From Myxocyprinus asiaticus (taxonomy: Eukaryota > Chordata > Actinopteri > Cypriniformes > Catostomidae), in assembly GCF_019703515.2 (NCBI RefSeq), contig NC_059362.1, positions 30,110,326 to 30,174,325 on the forward strand: a stretch of 64,000 nucleotides of DNA. The letters are read 5' to 3'. Made by a program: the position numbers and the translations under genes. The notes under the pieces were generated by a model. It ran no database searches and was not told where the DNA came from. It worked only from the letters and a program-made list of their open reading frames with translations. This document shows, one piece after another, positions 22,052-31,733 of this stretch (positions are counted from its first letter, which is position 1; each line of letters begins with the position of its first letter).

Positions 22052-22420
22052 TTGCTGTGTCTGGTGCGTGCTTTACACATCTATTTGGATCGCACGCGGA
22101 GCTTTAGAATCTCTGAGCAGCTCTTTGTCTGCTTTGGTGCACAGCGGAAAGGAAGCGCTGTCTCCAAGCAGAGGATTGCCCACTGGCTCATTGACGCCAT
22201 AACTATGGCATATGTCGCCCAGGACATGCCACCCCTGGTAGGGCTACAAGCCCATTCTACCAGGGGTGTAGCGGCTCCCTGGGCCCTGGCCAGGGGTGCC
22301 GCTCTAACAGACATTTGCAGAGCAGCGGGCTGGGCAACACCCAACACCTGTGCAAGGTTCTACAACCTCCGGGTGGAACCGGTTTCATCCCAGGTAGAGG
22401 CACGCAACACAACCGGATAA
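22052..22420 (+). pseudogene. DIRS tyrosine recombinase, C-terminal part only
   Basis: The readable part holds KQRIAHWLIDAI, then HSTRGVAAPWA (the His-x-x-Arg of tyrosine recombinases) and TCARFYNLRV (nucleophilic Tyr). The first catalytic Arg and most of the N-terminal core are absent: text near 21985-22040 (VTPYWPAQAWFLDL) jumps close to the C-terminal part. In DIRS elements this enzyme integrates a circular cDNA, which explains the absence of target duplications. The frame differs from that of RT. Confidence 0.86.
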
Positions 22421-23164
22421 GCCCGGGATAGCTGGCCGGGTGTATCACTTGCACATAGCGCTTTCCACCTCCCTTGGAGCTGAAGACGTGCACCATTAAT
22501 TCCCAGTAGTGTTCACAAACTTTTTTCCCTGGTTGACTTCCTCCGAGCCCTGTGGCAGTCGAGTTTTCGGAGAGACTCGCTGCCGGCCCAGTACACGCAC
22601 TAACTAAGAGCCCTGTTCTGGGGTAGGTGCTCCGCATGTGGTGGTTCCCTGTAAGGCTAACCCCATGGGATTATATATCTTCCGCTAATTCATTTCCCTG
22701 TTGACAAACTGCGTTTTCCTTGGGCAGAGCCCCTCTGCCCCAATCTCCATGTTTGTAGTAACTCCTCCCCCATTGGGCAGGATCTACCTTGAAGACTCTC
22801 CACATGGTTGGAAAGACCATGTGACGTATTTTTCCACTTAAATATCCCCCCCTCTCTTTGGGCGAGGTGTGGTCTCCGCTGTGTCTTCCCCTTGGGAGGG
22901 ACAGCCCCCGACTGGCCCAGTTGGATAATCCCCCTTCTTTTTTAGGGAGTGGAAAAAAAGAAGGGGGAAAGAGGCCATGACTGGGTTAAGCCTGTCTCTA
23001 TCTTTTGGGTAGTCGACTTGTCCCCAAAAAGGGCCGTTCGACACTCATAACTATGTTGGGGGAGGTTATGTGTTGACCTGGTGTGCTGACTATGAGGCAT
23101 ACAATAGTCTGCCCACCACACACCGCCAGTTCACGTAACACAGTTCAGCCAATTGTGGCTTTTC

Positions 23165-23290
23165 GTATAGGGACCCCTAGTGTCACTACATCGACACAAC
23201 GTCGAGTGAGTGACAGACAGGGAATGTCATGGTTACTGGTGTAACCTCCGTTCCCTGATGGAGGGAACGAGACGTTGTGTCCCTCCTACC
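23165..23290 (-). repeat. DIRS internal complementary region (ICR)
   Basis: The first half (about 23170-23225) is the complement of the left terminus at 19815-19865. The second half (about 23226-23290) is the complement of the right terminus at 23490-23555. In DIRS replication the ICR templates the joining of both ends into a circle. Confidence 0.85.
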
Positions 23291-23555
23291 ACAACGCTGA
23301 ACTACCCGCTGAAATGGTCGGACCTTATATTGGCTCCTCAACATAAAACCTGAATGAGTGGTTGCATACCAGCTCCTTTTATACCCGTATGTCCGGGGGA
23401 GTGGCATGCAAATACCACTCGCCAATTTTCATTGGCCTTTTATCAAAGACTAAGAGGTGTCTCGGGCTCCCAAGAGTGACCCCTAGTGTCACTACATCGA
23501 CACAACGTCTCGTTCCCTCCATCAGGGAACGGAGGTTACACAAGCAACCATGACG
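23291..23555 (-). repeat. DIRS right inverted terminal repeat
   Basis: It is the inverse of 19815-20000 plus a unique outer extension ending GGAGGTTACACAAGCAACCA (about 23530-23549). The outer extension is what the second half of the ICR pairs with. Confidence 0.82.
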
Positions 23556-23604
23556 TTCTGAAACTGAAAGATAAAGTGGAGATTTATATTTGGATTGAAA
23601 AAAA

Positions 23605-23875
23605 GGATTGAAAATTGATCTTTTTCTCACCCAAAGTGATTACATTGCTTTAGAAGACATATATTAATCCACTGGAGTCGTATGGATTACTTTTTATGAT
23701 GCCTTAATGTGATGTTTGGAGCTTCAAAAGTCTGGCCACCATTCACTTGCATTGAAAGGACCTACGGAGCTGAGATATTTTTCTAAAATCTTCATTTGTG
23801 TTCAGCAGAAGAAAGTCATACACATCTGGGTTGGCATGAGGGTAAGTGAACAATGAGAGAGACAATTTCGAATTC
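23605..23875. repeat. Repeat A-prime copy
   Basis: A fish-wide repeat recognisable by TCACTTGCATTG followed by GGACCTACGGAGCTGAGATATT. The same blocks recur at about 58975-59010. It resembles repeat A in design (an arm ending in GTGAGTAAATGA-like text) but is a different sequence. Confidence 0.65.
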
Positions 23876-24247
23876 AATTTACAGTCAAATTCAAACAGAG
23901 GACAGGAACAACAATCAGTGCATTAGGAAACATGACAAGAATTGTTTTTCCAGGATTTGATCTACCACCTGTTTTCGAGATCTACACTGACAGATGTTTC
24001 AATATATCTGGGGCAGTTTTACAGGATTCAAACCACCAAGACCACATGCTGTTTTACTACACAGGATCTTAAAAAAACAAAAAAAAAAAACAATGAAGCA
24101 TTCTAATTCAAAACAGTTCCCTCAATTAAAGAGAGTTTTTCTGAGACAGGGTTTGTGAACTTTGAAATATGAATCTCCTTGCTGAATTAAAAAAAAAAAA
24201 AAAACAATCAAACAAACAAAACATATAATGGTAAAATAAAAACATCT

Positions 24248-24422
24248 TAAACCAGCCTAAACTGGTTTGCTGGTCTAAGCTGGTTTAAAATGGTCTCCGA
24301 GCTTGGCCAAGTTGGTCTAGCTGTTCTCCCAAACTGGAGCCATAACCCCTCTAAAACCAGACACCACACCAGCCTAACCTGGCAAGAAGACCAGCTTAGA
24401 CCAGCAAACCATTTTAGGCTTG

Positions 24423-24427
<5 letters not shown>
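24248..24427. repeat. Small inverted-repeat (foldback/MITE) element
   Basis: The left arm 24248-24287 and the right arm 24388-24427 are inverted copies matching at 37 of 40 positions by eye (core TTTGCTGGTCTAAGCTGG). The arms are separated by about 100 bp. The right arm ends at an (AT)n tract. No coding content. Confidence 0.85.
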
Positions 24428-24489
<62 letters not shown>

Positions 24490-24504
24490 TTATTATTATT
24501 ATTT
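24426..24504. repeat. (AT)n then (ATT)n microsatellite
   Basis: About 29 AT units followed by several ATT units, then a T-rich run to about 24530. Confidence 0.97.
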
Positions 24505-24539
24505 CTTTATTTTTTTTATTTTTTTTCAGCAAGGCTACC

Positions 24540-25354
24540 AGTCTTACCTCCCTGCATGCTGGGTCTCAGTGAGCTATCATTCCAAATAAGTCAAAGTCAA
24601 TCTCATCAGACATTGTTTTTTGCATGCTGCATCCCTGCAGTAATTATGTTCATGAGCAGTTCATTAAACAAGAGTGGCATTAATCTCGCACTCTCTAATC
24701 CCTCCGTTTGTTTGCAGCTCCAGGCGGTTTGTCTAGCTGCAGACAGTTTGTTTACCTGGGCACTCTGAGCAGCTCGGCCACAATATTTTGATGTCAGTGC
24801 CAGAGAGCACATAAATATTTATTTGTCTGGATGATGCATCTGAAAAGGAGCAAAAAGCTTGTTCTGTCACATTGTCAAAAAGCAAATTCTACTACTCTCT
24901 CTCGTTCTAACCCAGAGAAAGTGTGTAAAATCCATTCCCTCTCCTTCTCTATGCTTCCCAGTTTTCTCTCCCTGATGTGAGAACTTATCTGCCTGCTGGA
25001 TTTGAGTGGCAGGCAGCTTGCAGGGATATAGAGCTGGATTCATGCTCAGACATAGAGAGAGTGAATTGCTGTGAAGGTATCGATTTGCAGAGGAAAGCAG
25101 AAAACACCAGTTTCCGGCTTCTCTAGATAGGACAGAGCTTAGGGAAGACTCACTGTTGCACAAGACAACAGGCCCCAGACCTATTTTAGAAGCTACTTGC
25201 TGGGAACACTTAAGATTAGGAGGCTGAAAAAAAAAAGGTTTATGAACTATATTTTGTGCCAAAGTCGATTGCTGCAGGTGTGCATGGCTTTTGTTTTCCC
25301 GAAACAGAAATGTTTAGTTTAACTTCTAGTTTTCATGCAAGGGAATAAACAATT
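24540..25354. other. Complex unassigned sequence; possible conserved non-coding element
   Basis: No repeat or coding signature was seen. From about 24600 to 24840 the sequence is complex, of balanced composition and rich in homeodomain-like TAAT/ATTA cores, as vertebrate enhancers near developmental genes often are. This is a guess from texture only; no exon pattern was found. Confidence 0.3.
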
Positions 25355-25669
25355 AAAGGAACGTTTCATGTTCAACACAAGCTAAGCACATTCGACAGCA
25401 TTTGTGGCATAATGTTGATGAACACACAATATAATTTTGTTTCCTCATTCATTATTTAAAAACAGCAAAAATTGTGGTTAAAGAAAGATACTTTCAATGT
25501 AAGTGAATGGGGCCAGTCCATAAACATTACAAAAGTGTTGCCACAAGACGTAAATATTGTATGTGTTAACATGTTTTTTGTGTAAAAAAATCAGGGATTT
25601 ACAGGCGTGTTTACCAGATTGCTGCCGTTACAACATCAAAACAACAAAGTTGTAATATTGGATATAGCA

Positions 25670-27329
25670 TCCTGGTTACTTGCGTAACCTCCGTTCCCCG
25701 ATGGAGGGAATTTGATGTTGTGTCGATGTAGTGACACTAGGGGTCACCCTTGGGAGCCCCAAACACCTCTGGTCTTTGAAAAAAGGCCAATGAAAATTGG
25801 CGAGTGGTATTTGCATACCACTCCCCTGAACATACGGGTATAAAGGGAGCTGGTATGCAACCACTCATTCAGGTTTTATGCTGAGGAGCCGATATAAGGT
25901 CCGGCCATTTCAGCGGGTAGTTCAGCGTTGTGGCAGGAGGGACACAACGTCTCGTTCCCTCCATCAGGAAATGGAGGTTATGCAAGTAACCAGGACGTTC
26001 CCATATCTGTCACTCACTCGATGTTGTGTCGATGTAGTGACACTAGGGTCCCTATACGAAACGCCACAACTGGCTGAAATGTGTTACGTGAACTGGCGGT
26101 GTGTGACGGGAAGACCACTGTGTTCCTCGTAGCCAGCGCACCAGGCCGACACGTAACCTCCCCCAATGCTCTTATGAGTGTCGAACGGCCCTTCAGGGAC
26201 AAGTCAACTGCCCAAAAGTTAGAGACAGGTTAGCCCAGTCATGGCCTCTTATCCTCTCTTTTTTTCCTCTCCCCAAAAAAAGAGTGAAATTTGTTAACCG
26301 ACTGGGGCCACCAGGTCTACGTCGGGGGGGAACCAATCATCGAGCTGCGAGGGTTCAGGGGAGAGTGGAGGGTTCCACTCTAGCCCGACGCTCGCAGCTG
26401 CCCGGGAAAGCATGTCCATCATCTCCGCATCAGCCTGTGACTGGGCGACCGTACCCGAGGGGGGGAAGCCCAGCTGAGGCTTCCGCATCCGACTGGATGA
26501 GCCCGCTCTCCGATGCTGCGCTCGAGAGCTCATCACCTTCACGGGCTCCGAACAAGATGTCAAACTCGCTGTGAGATGAGCCGGTGAACTCATCCGGAAG
26601 CCCGATCGGGGCAGACGAGCGTGCTAGGGAATGGGAGGTCCGCAGGGGAATACCCGGCGGAGGTGGTCCCATTGGGGTCCCCAAATCGCACCCAGTGCTA
26701 GCTGCGCTGGCCTCATACCCGTAGTTAGAAGGACCTGGGCGGGGAGCCGCTGGGGTGGCTTGCTTTCTTACAAAGGCATCGTTGCCATGGACATGTTCTT
26801 GCAATGAGTACATGACCCAACCACAAATGCTGTCTCCGTGTGGGCAGCGCCCAGACACAAAAGACAGCGATCGTGACCGTCAGAAGGCGAGAGATAATGA
26901 CAAGGAATAACACACAAACGGAAGGGCATCTTTAAAAAGACGTTCCGTGTGTGCCACTCTTTTAGATAAATATACTCTTTTAGAATATACTCTTTTATTT
27001 CTGTCGAAGCGCCCAGGGGCGTTCTCTGCAGTGCACCAGTGCAGAGGGGGGAGAAGCCGCTGAAATGCGCCATCAAATCCAGCAGAGGTGAATGAACAGT
27101 CGTGAGAATTCAGCTCAGTGAGCATCGACCGTTCGGCTCCGAACAGAAAATCTGAATGAGTGGTTGCATACCATTTCCTTTTATACCGGTATGTTCGGGG
27201 GAGTGGTATGCAAATACCACTCGCCAATTTTCATTGGCCTTTTATCAAAGACCAGAGGTGTTTCGGGCTCCCAAGAGTGACCCCTAATGTCACTACATCG
27301 ACACAACGTCGAGTGAGTGACAGATATGG
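25670..27329 (-). mobile_element. DIRS-like retrotransposon, gag-only deletion copy, minus strand
   Basis: It has the same terminal repeat as the element at 19815, in opposite orientation. The 5' end is on the right (about 27130-27329, inverse of 19815-20000) and the 3' end on the left (about 25670-25860). An ICR-like junction lies at about 25945-26070. Between them is a broken gag (26294-27076, minus), which passes at about 26280 into the 3' trailer (26040-26270, matching 22970-23165 of the first copy). RT, RNase H and recombinase are completely deleted. It is about 1.66 kb. Confidence 0.88.
26294..27076 (-). pseudogene. DIRS gag-like protein remnant
   Basis: On the minus strand the text reads HDRCLLCLGAAHTETAFVVG followed by CTHCKNMSMAT, a Cys/His-rich block typical of fish DIRS gag. 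A proline/serine-rich part (AAPRPGPS, PPPGIPLRTSH) and an acidic end (EWNPPLSPEPSQLDDWFPP) follow. The pieces are in two frames (26768-27076 and 26294-26593 share one, 26430-26858 is another), so it is frameshifted. Gag would package the element's RNA. The copy at 19815 lacks this region. Confidence 0.8.
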
Positions 27330-27560
27330 AACTTTACATAGATTAGGTTAGTAAGAAATTTTATCACACTAAAATCATGTTAACATGTATAATGTTTATG
27401 TCTTGTGGCTATACTTTTGAAAGAAAGTTTATTTGAACATATATGGACTGGCGCCATTTACTTCCATTGTAAATGACTTACTGTAACTGCCATTTTTGCT
27501 TTTTTTTAATCAACAAAACATGAGATGAAATTATATTTGTGTGGTAATCAACAAACCCCA

Positions 27561-28588
27561 ATGATAAGTGATATGTGTACAAATAATAACAGTTATTTTG
27601 AAATTAATCTTAATTTTCCCTTTAAATTCTTTTAATATGTACCTTTGACTTAAATGAGTTGTTAACCTCTGTCACAATTCACTTTCATTGTATGGAATAA
27701 AGATGAAATGAAAGTGAATGGTGACTGAGGCTAACATTCTGTCTAAAATCAGCTTTTGTGTTCCATGGAAGAAAGAAAGTCATACAGGTTTGGTGAGTAA
27801 ACTATGACAGAATGTTTGTCAAAAAAAAAAAAAAAAAGAAAGAAAGAAAAGAAAAGGGTTTTGAAAAAGTATCCCTTTAATCAAAACCCATTTAACAGAT
27901 ACTATCAATATATTTTGCCAGAAAGATTTACCTCGGCTGTTGTATTGAAAAGTAGACAAGCTCTTTAAAATATATGATTGTTATCCACTATAATAACATT
28001 GTTTAGCTTTCGGGTCAATTTGACCCTAGCAAAAACACATTAAATCTATATCTACAGTATATAAACAATAGGCAGGAATACACTGCTATCCTGTGTTCAT
28101 CAATGAGAAAATGTTAGCAAGTGAAAAATCATTGCATTTATTCATGTTTTATTTCTGGTATCTCTGAGACAACAAATGTAATACTTTTCATGGAGGAGGT
28201 TTGAAAATGCAGTAATGATTTGTGTTGACATAATTAGGTGCCTTACGTAGAAGCCATTGTGCAGGTTATCTCCTTTTTTGGGGGATTGTTTCCACCTGCA
28301 TGCTCCGTAATAGCCTGACATCTGGAAGATATAAACTAATTGGAAAATAACAAAAGGTATATGGCAGGTCAATCAATTCACCGATAATTCACTCCAAACA
28401 TTTACATAATGTGGTCAGAAAATCTTGGCCTAGCTAGAGGATAGTTGTAGTTATGAACACAATATTGTTTGCTGAGTGTTGTTTTATGTTTTTCAGTGCA
28501 GGCTCGGTGTCAAAGGTGCTTTCCATTTAGAACAAACAACCCCATTACATTATTAAGTTAGCTGTACAAAGTATACTCTACTCCAAAG
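27561..28588. other. Spacer with a partial repeat A
   Basis: It holds the repeat at 27655-27885 and a GGGTCAATTTGACCC palindrome at 28013-28027. Otherwise nothing was recognised. Confidence 0.4.
27655..27885. repeat. Palindromic repeat A, partial copy
   Basis: It matches the centre and right arm of 52716-53000 (TTCACTTTCATTG, then GTGAATGGTGACTGAGGCTA, then AAGAAAGTCATACAGGTTTG). The outer left arm is missing. The right side ends in a poly(A) run and CCCTTTAA. Confidence 0.75.
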
Positions 28589-28598
28589 TAGGGCTGAG

Positions 28599-28600
<2 letters not shown>

Positions 28601-28672
<72 letters not shown>
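28601..28672. repeat. (AT)n microsatellite, 36 units
   Basis: A pure AT run directly behind the GCGATATA end of the hAT, so it probably grew from the element's own terminal sequence. Confidence 0.97.
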
Positions 28673-28675
<3 letters not shown>

Positions 28676-28702
28676 AAATATTCACTATATACTGTATACT
28701 GT

Positions 28703-28756
28703 TACCTCCATCAGGGAACGGAGGTTACACAAGTAACCATAACATTCCCTGTCTGT
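28703..28756 (+). repeat. 54-bp DIRS terminus-junction fragment
   Basis: It reads CCTCCATCAGGGAACGGAGG, then TTACACAAGTAACCATAAC, then ATTCCCTGTCTGT. This is the complement of the end-to-end junction in the ICR at 23215-23270: the right terminus is joined directly to the left terminus. It stops there and ordinary hAT sequence follows. Confidence 0.78.
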
Positions 28757-30286
28757 ATTTGTATTTTGCTAGCGATATAAAATTAAGCAACATTTTGAAT
28801 ATCTTAGTGATTTAAATGCAATTTTTATAAGGTGATCTTTAAATTTCGCAATCCCTTCTTGTCTCATTGAGTGCATTTACAAATAAGCTGATAATTAGCC
28901 TTTTAAACAAGAATCGGAAACGACATCACTGCAGGGCAAAGGTCTTCTGTATGGTCTGTTTTCCAATGATTCACAATGTAATATGCATAGAAAATATGTA
29001 TCACCTTTTCCAAATGATTCAGCTATCAGGCTGCAGTGCATTGTAATGCATTTAATAATAACTGTATCAATATTAACATGTGCAAAGTGGTATAAGCACT
29101 ATTTTACAGTGCAGATTTACAGACTTTAAGATGATGAGCAGCCATAAGAGCCTTTACAGGTTTACAGAGTAAAACAGTAGCTATTTTCCAAAAAACTAAG
29201 AAAAAGAGTTTTGTCTCAAGAAAGGGATATTTCTCTGAATGAATCACAGTCGTAATTTAATTATTTTATCCATAGGGATAATAAAATTGCTAAGTTGCCT
29301 TGTGCTATGTAAAAGGTAGGTGCATATATATCCCTGTTGGTTTGGCTTCATGATGTGAAATGCACAGAGTTTAATGGGGCAGCAGCATTTTTACTCTATG
29401 GCCATGAGCTACATGTTGCGCAACGTCTCCGTGTTTATATCACCGTCTCCCTCTGAAAACGTTTACATGCACGTCCTCCTGTGAACGTTGACGGGTGCAA
29501 ACACGGTGGCAGATGCTGCGACTGATTTATTGTGTAAGTGTAGTCTAAGACTAGACCAAAAGCACTAGCAGCTAGCAGCTTGAATATCTCAGTAAACGTG
29601 CTGCATTCAGTCGCATTATGCCTAAGTTGTCAGGATGTTATTGTCCCATAGTTAAGATCTTAATTAGAGCTCTGCAGAGTTGCCAACAAAGTTTAAAGTC
29701 AGTTCAAACATTTACACACAATTTCATTTGAAGGAAGACTTTGAATTCAGAAGATCTTACTCGCATTTCAATGGCCATTGTTGTTACCGGATGTAAGTTT
29801 ACCCTGAAAGGTACACCCCAGGAAGCCACAAATGCGGAAGTGTAAAAAGACTAATTACCAAAAATCTGTATATTCCAAAAACCTAACAGCACAAGAAAAC
29901 CGTTCATTCATTTGTTTCAATTAATAATTTCTAACTGTTTCAAACTTAACGCATTGATTCAAAACTGATTCAACGATTTTATTCTGCCATCAAAAATGTT
30001 CACGGAATGACAATGTTGCTGTTTATTACTATGGTGTGTGAAAAACATTGTAACATAGTGTAGAAACATGCCTTGATTATTTTTATTTAAGCATTAACTG
30101 TGTTTTAATTCTTACATCACATTTTAAATCTATTTGGCAACTATTGGTCAAAATGATGGCTCCTTTGATAAAAAAACAAATCACCCTTTTAATTCATATC
30201 AGAGCAAATACATATAAACATATATATTGAATATCATCCAAAGCTGATATAATTTTTGCACTATATCACCCAGCACTACTCCACAG

Positions 30287-31009
30287 ATACTGAGACAAAA
30301 CCCAGGGAGCAGCTGTTCTGTGACTTTCAACAGAGCCTTTCAACCAATTTCTTTCTCTCTCTCTAAGCCATTACACCGCTTTGCCAAACTCTTCATCAGC
30401 GGGATATGGAACCTGGGCAGGGTCATGCTTTGGTAATGATGAAGCTTCAGAAGCCCAGCTAAGTGCTAGGCTTCTTAACCTGATTACCGAGCTCATGCAC
30501 ACTGCCAGAGAGAAGAATATTCATTAGGGACCCACTGAGAGAGCTGATAAAACAGCAGACAGCTGCACCGCCGCGTCTGCACCCTTGCTATGTGCGTGAA
30601 ATGGAGACATTAGCATGTGAAAGAGACAGCCTTCCTGGGCCCCTCAGCAATAAAGCTGGGATTTAGAATGCTGCTTATTCGCCTTTTGCTCTGTTACAAC
30701 ATCTTTTTTACCAGTCCTCCAATCACAGTAAATGATCTACTTTTCAAGCTACGCCATGAAAGTGCACAGGTCAGAGTAAGTGTGCAGTGTTTAAGACCCA
30801 TAAATCTGTCCTAAGATTATTTTCAGTTTTGATGTAATATGATCATGCTGCTTTTTACTTTTGCTGTATGAACAGATCCAACCATTATATGAAGGGTATC
30901 ATTCTGTATTATTATTTCTTTTTTTAAGAACTATATGGGTATAACTTTACAATAAGGTTGTATACGTTAACAGGTAATCCAATAGTTAACAATAACAATT
31001 CGGTAGCAC
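30287..31009. other. Unassigned sequence
   Basis: No gene was recognised. From about 30370 to 30620 the sequence is complex and TAAT-rich (candidate conserved non-coding). Near 30945-31000 are pieces of a repeat with GTTAACA motifs that resumes after the element at 31014. Confidence 0.35.
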
Positions 31010-31013
31010 TTAA

Positions 31014-31729
31014 AGAGCACCTATTATGGTTTTTCAAATATTACCTTTCATGTAGTGTGTTATATAGCTGTTTGTGAATGTAAAAAAGTCTGCAAAGTTT
31101 CAAAAATCTAAGTGCACGAAATATGGAGTTTTTGACACCCAAAAGAAAGAACCGATTCTGAACACCTGAAACGAGTCGTTAGTAATTCCAGACTTACTTC
31201 CTGTACTAACCTACGTAATTTGGTAACAAAAAACCCTCTTCTGGTCTGTTTACATGTACAGCCAGTGCACGCTGTTAGCCTGTTAGCCTCTGCTAACCGG
31301 CTAACTCACGTTATTGTCAAACTACATATAAACTTACCACTGAGAAACGTCCTGTTCTCGTCGCGATGGTGGTTCAGGTTTATCTTCTGATGCATCATTG
31401 TTGGACTCGTGCTCAAATTGGTAAGGTAAAGCAGACAGTTTTTCAGACGGAGCTGAAACTCGGATATGGTAGTGGGCGTTTCCTTTCCGACACGCAATGT
31501 AAGTGGTAGACCAATCACAACAGACTGGGACATCTGACCAATCAGAGCAGAGTAGGCTCTCTGAAAGGAGGAGTTTAGAATGAATCCTTTAGAACCGATC
31601 ATTGAACGAGTCGTTTTTGACACTGGGAAAAAAAATTAAAGTGTTTTTTGACCTTGGATGCATGTAAATCTATTGTATGAGACCTTTAAAACAAAATTAG
31701 GCACGTTTAAAAACCATAATAGGTGCACT
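31014..31729. mobile_element. TTAA-flanked DNA transposon (piggyBac- or Kolobok-type MITE)
   Basis: TTAA occurs at both borders (31010-31013 and 31730-31733). The inverted ends AGAGCACCTATTATGGTTTTT (left) and AGTGCACCTATTATGGTTTTT (right, minus strand) match at 20 of 21. The 716-bp interior has no transposase and includes a high-GC stretch from 31340 to 31580. TTAA duplications are made by piggyBac and Kolobok transposases; the sequence alone does not tell which. Confidence 0.88.
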
Positions 31730-31733
31730 TTAA

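Larger units (their letters stand above)
19815..23555 (+). mobile_element. DIRS-like (tyrosine-recombinase) retrotransposon, gag-deleted copy
   Basis: DIRS elements use a tyrosine recombinase and have inverted terminal repeats plus an internal complementary region (ICR). Here the left terminal repeat (about 19815-20000) recurs inverted on the right (about 23340-23520). Shared text includes GTCGATGTAGTGACACTAGG, CAATGAAAATTGGCGAGTGG and GGTATAAAAGGAGCTGG. An ICR at 23165-23290 joins the complement of the left end to the complement of the right end. Between them are RT/RNase H (20446-21741) and a recombinase end (22052-22420). Gag is missing: after about 20060 the text passes directly to the pol region. 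No target duplication is expected for DIRS and none was seen. The second copy (25670-27329) is in the opposite orientation. Confidence 0.9.
25355..27560. repeat. Palindromic repeat B, copy 1, split by the second DIRS copy
   Basis: The left arm 25355-25669 begins with GTTCAACACAAGCTAAGCAC-type text and has GGCATAATGTTGATG. The right arm 27330-27560 has TTTTATCACACTAAAATCAT, ACTTCCATTGTAAATGACTT and GTGGTAATCAACA, the inverse of the left end. Copies at 57180-57555 and 62018-62295/63884-64000 show the same blocks. The two arms are interrupted exactly by the DIRS element. Confidence 0.72.
28589..30278. mobile_element. hAT-like element with 8-bp target duplication CTCCA(A/C)AG
   Basis: The left end TAGGGCTGAGCGATATA (28589) and the inverted right end TAGTGCTGGGTGATATA (ending 30278) match at 14 of 17. 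The flanking octamers are CTCCAAAG (28581-28588) and CTCCACAG (30279-30286), matching at 7 of 8. No transposase is readable in its 1.69 kb. The left subterminal region has expanded into (AT)n (28601-28672) and includes a 54-bp DIRS scrap (28703-28756). Confidence 0.8.
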
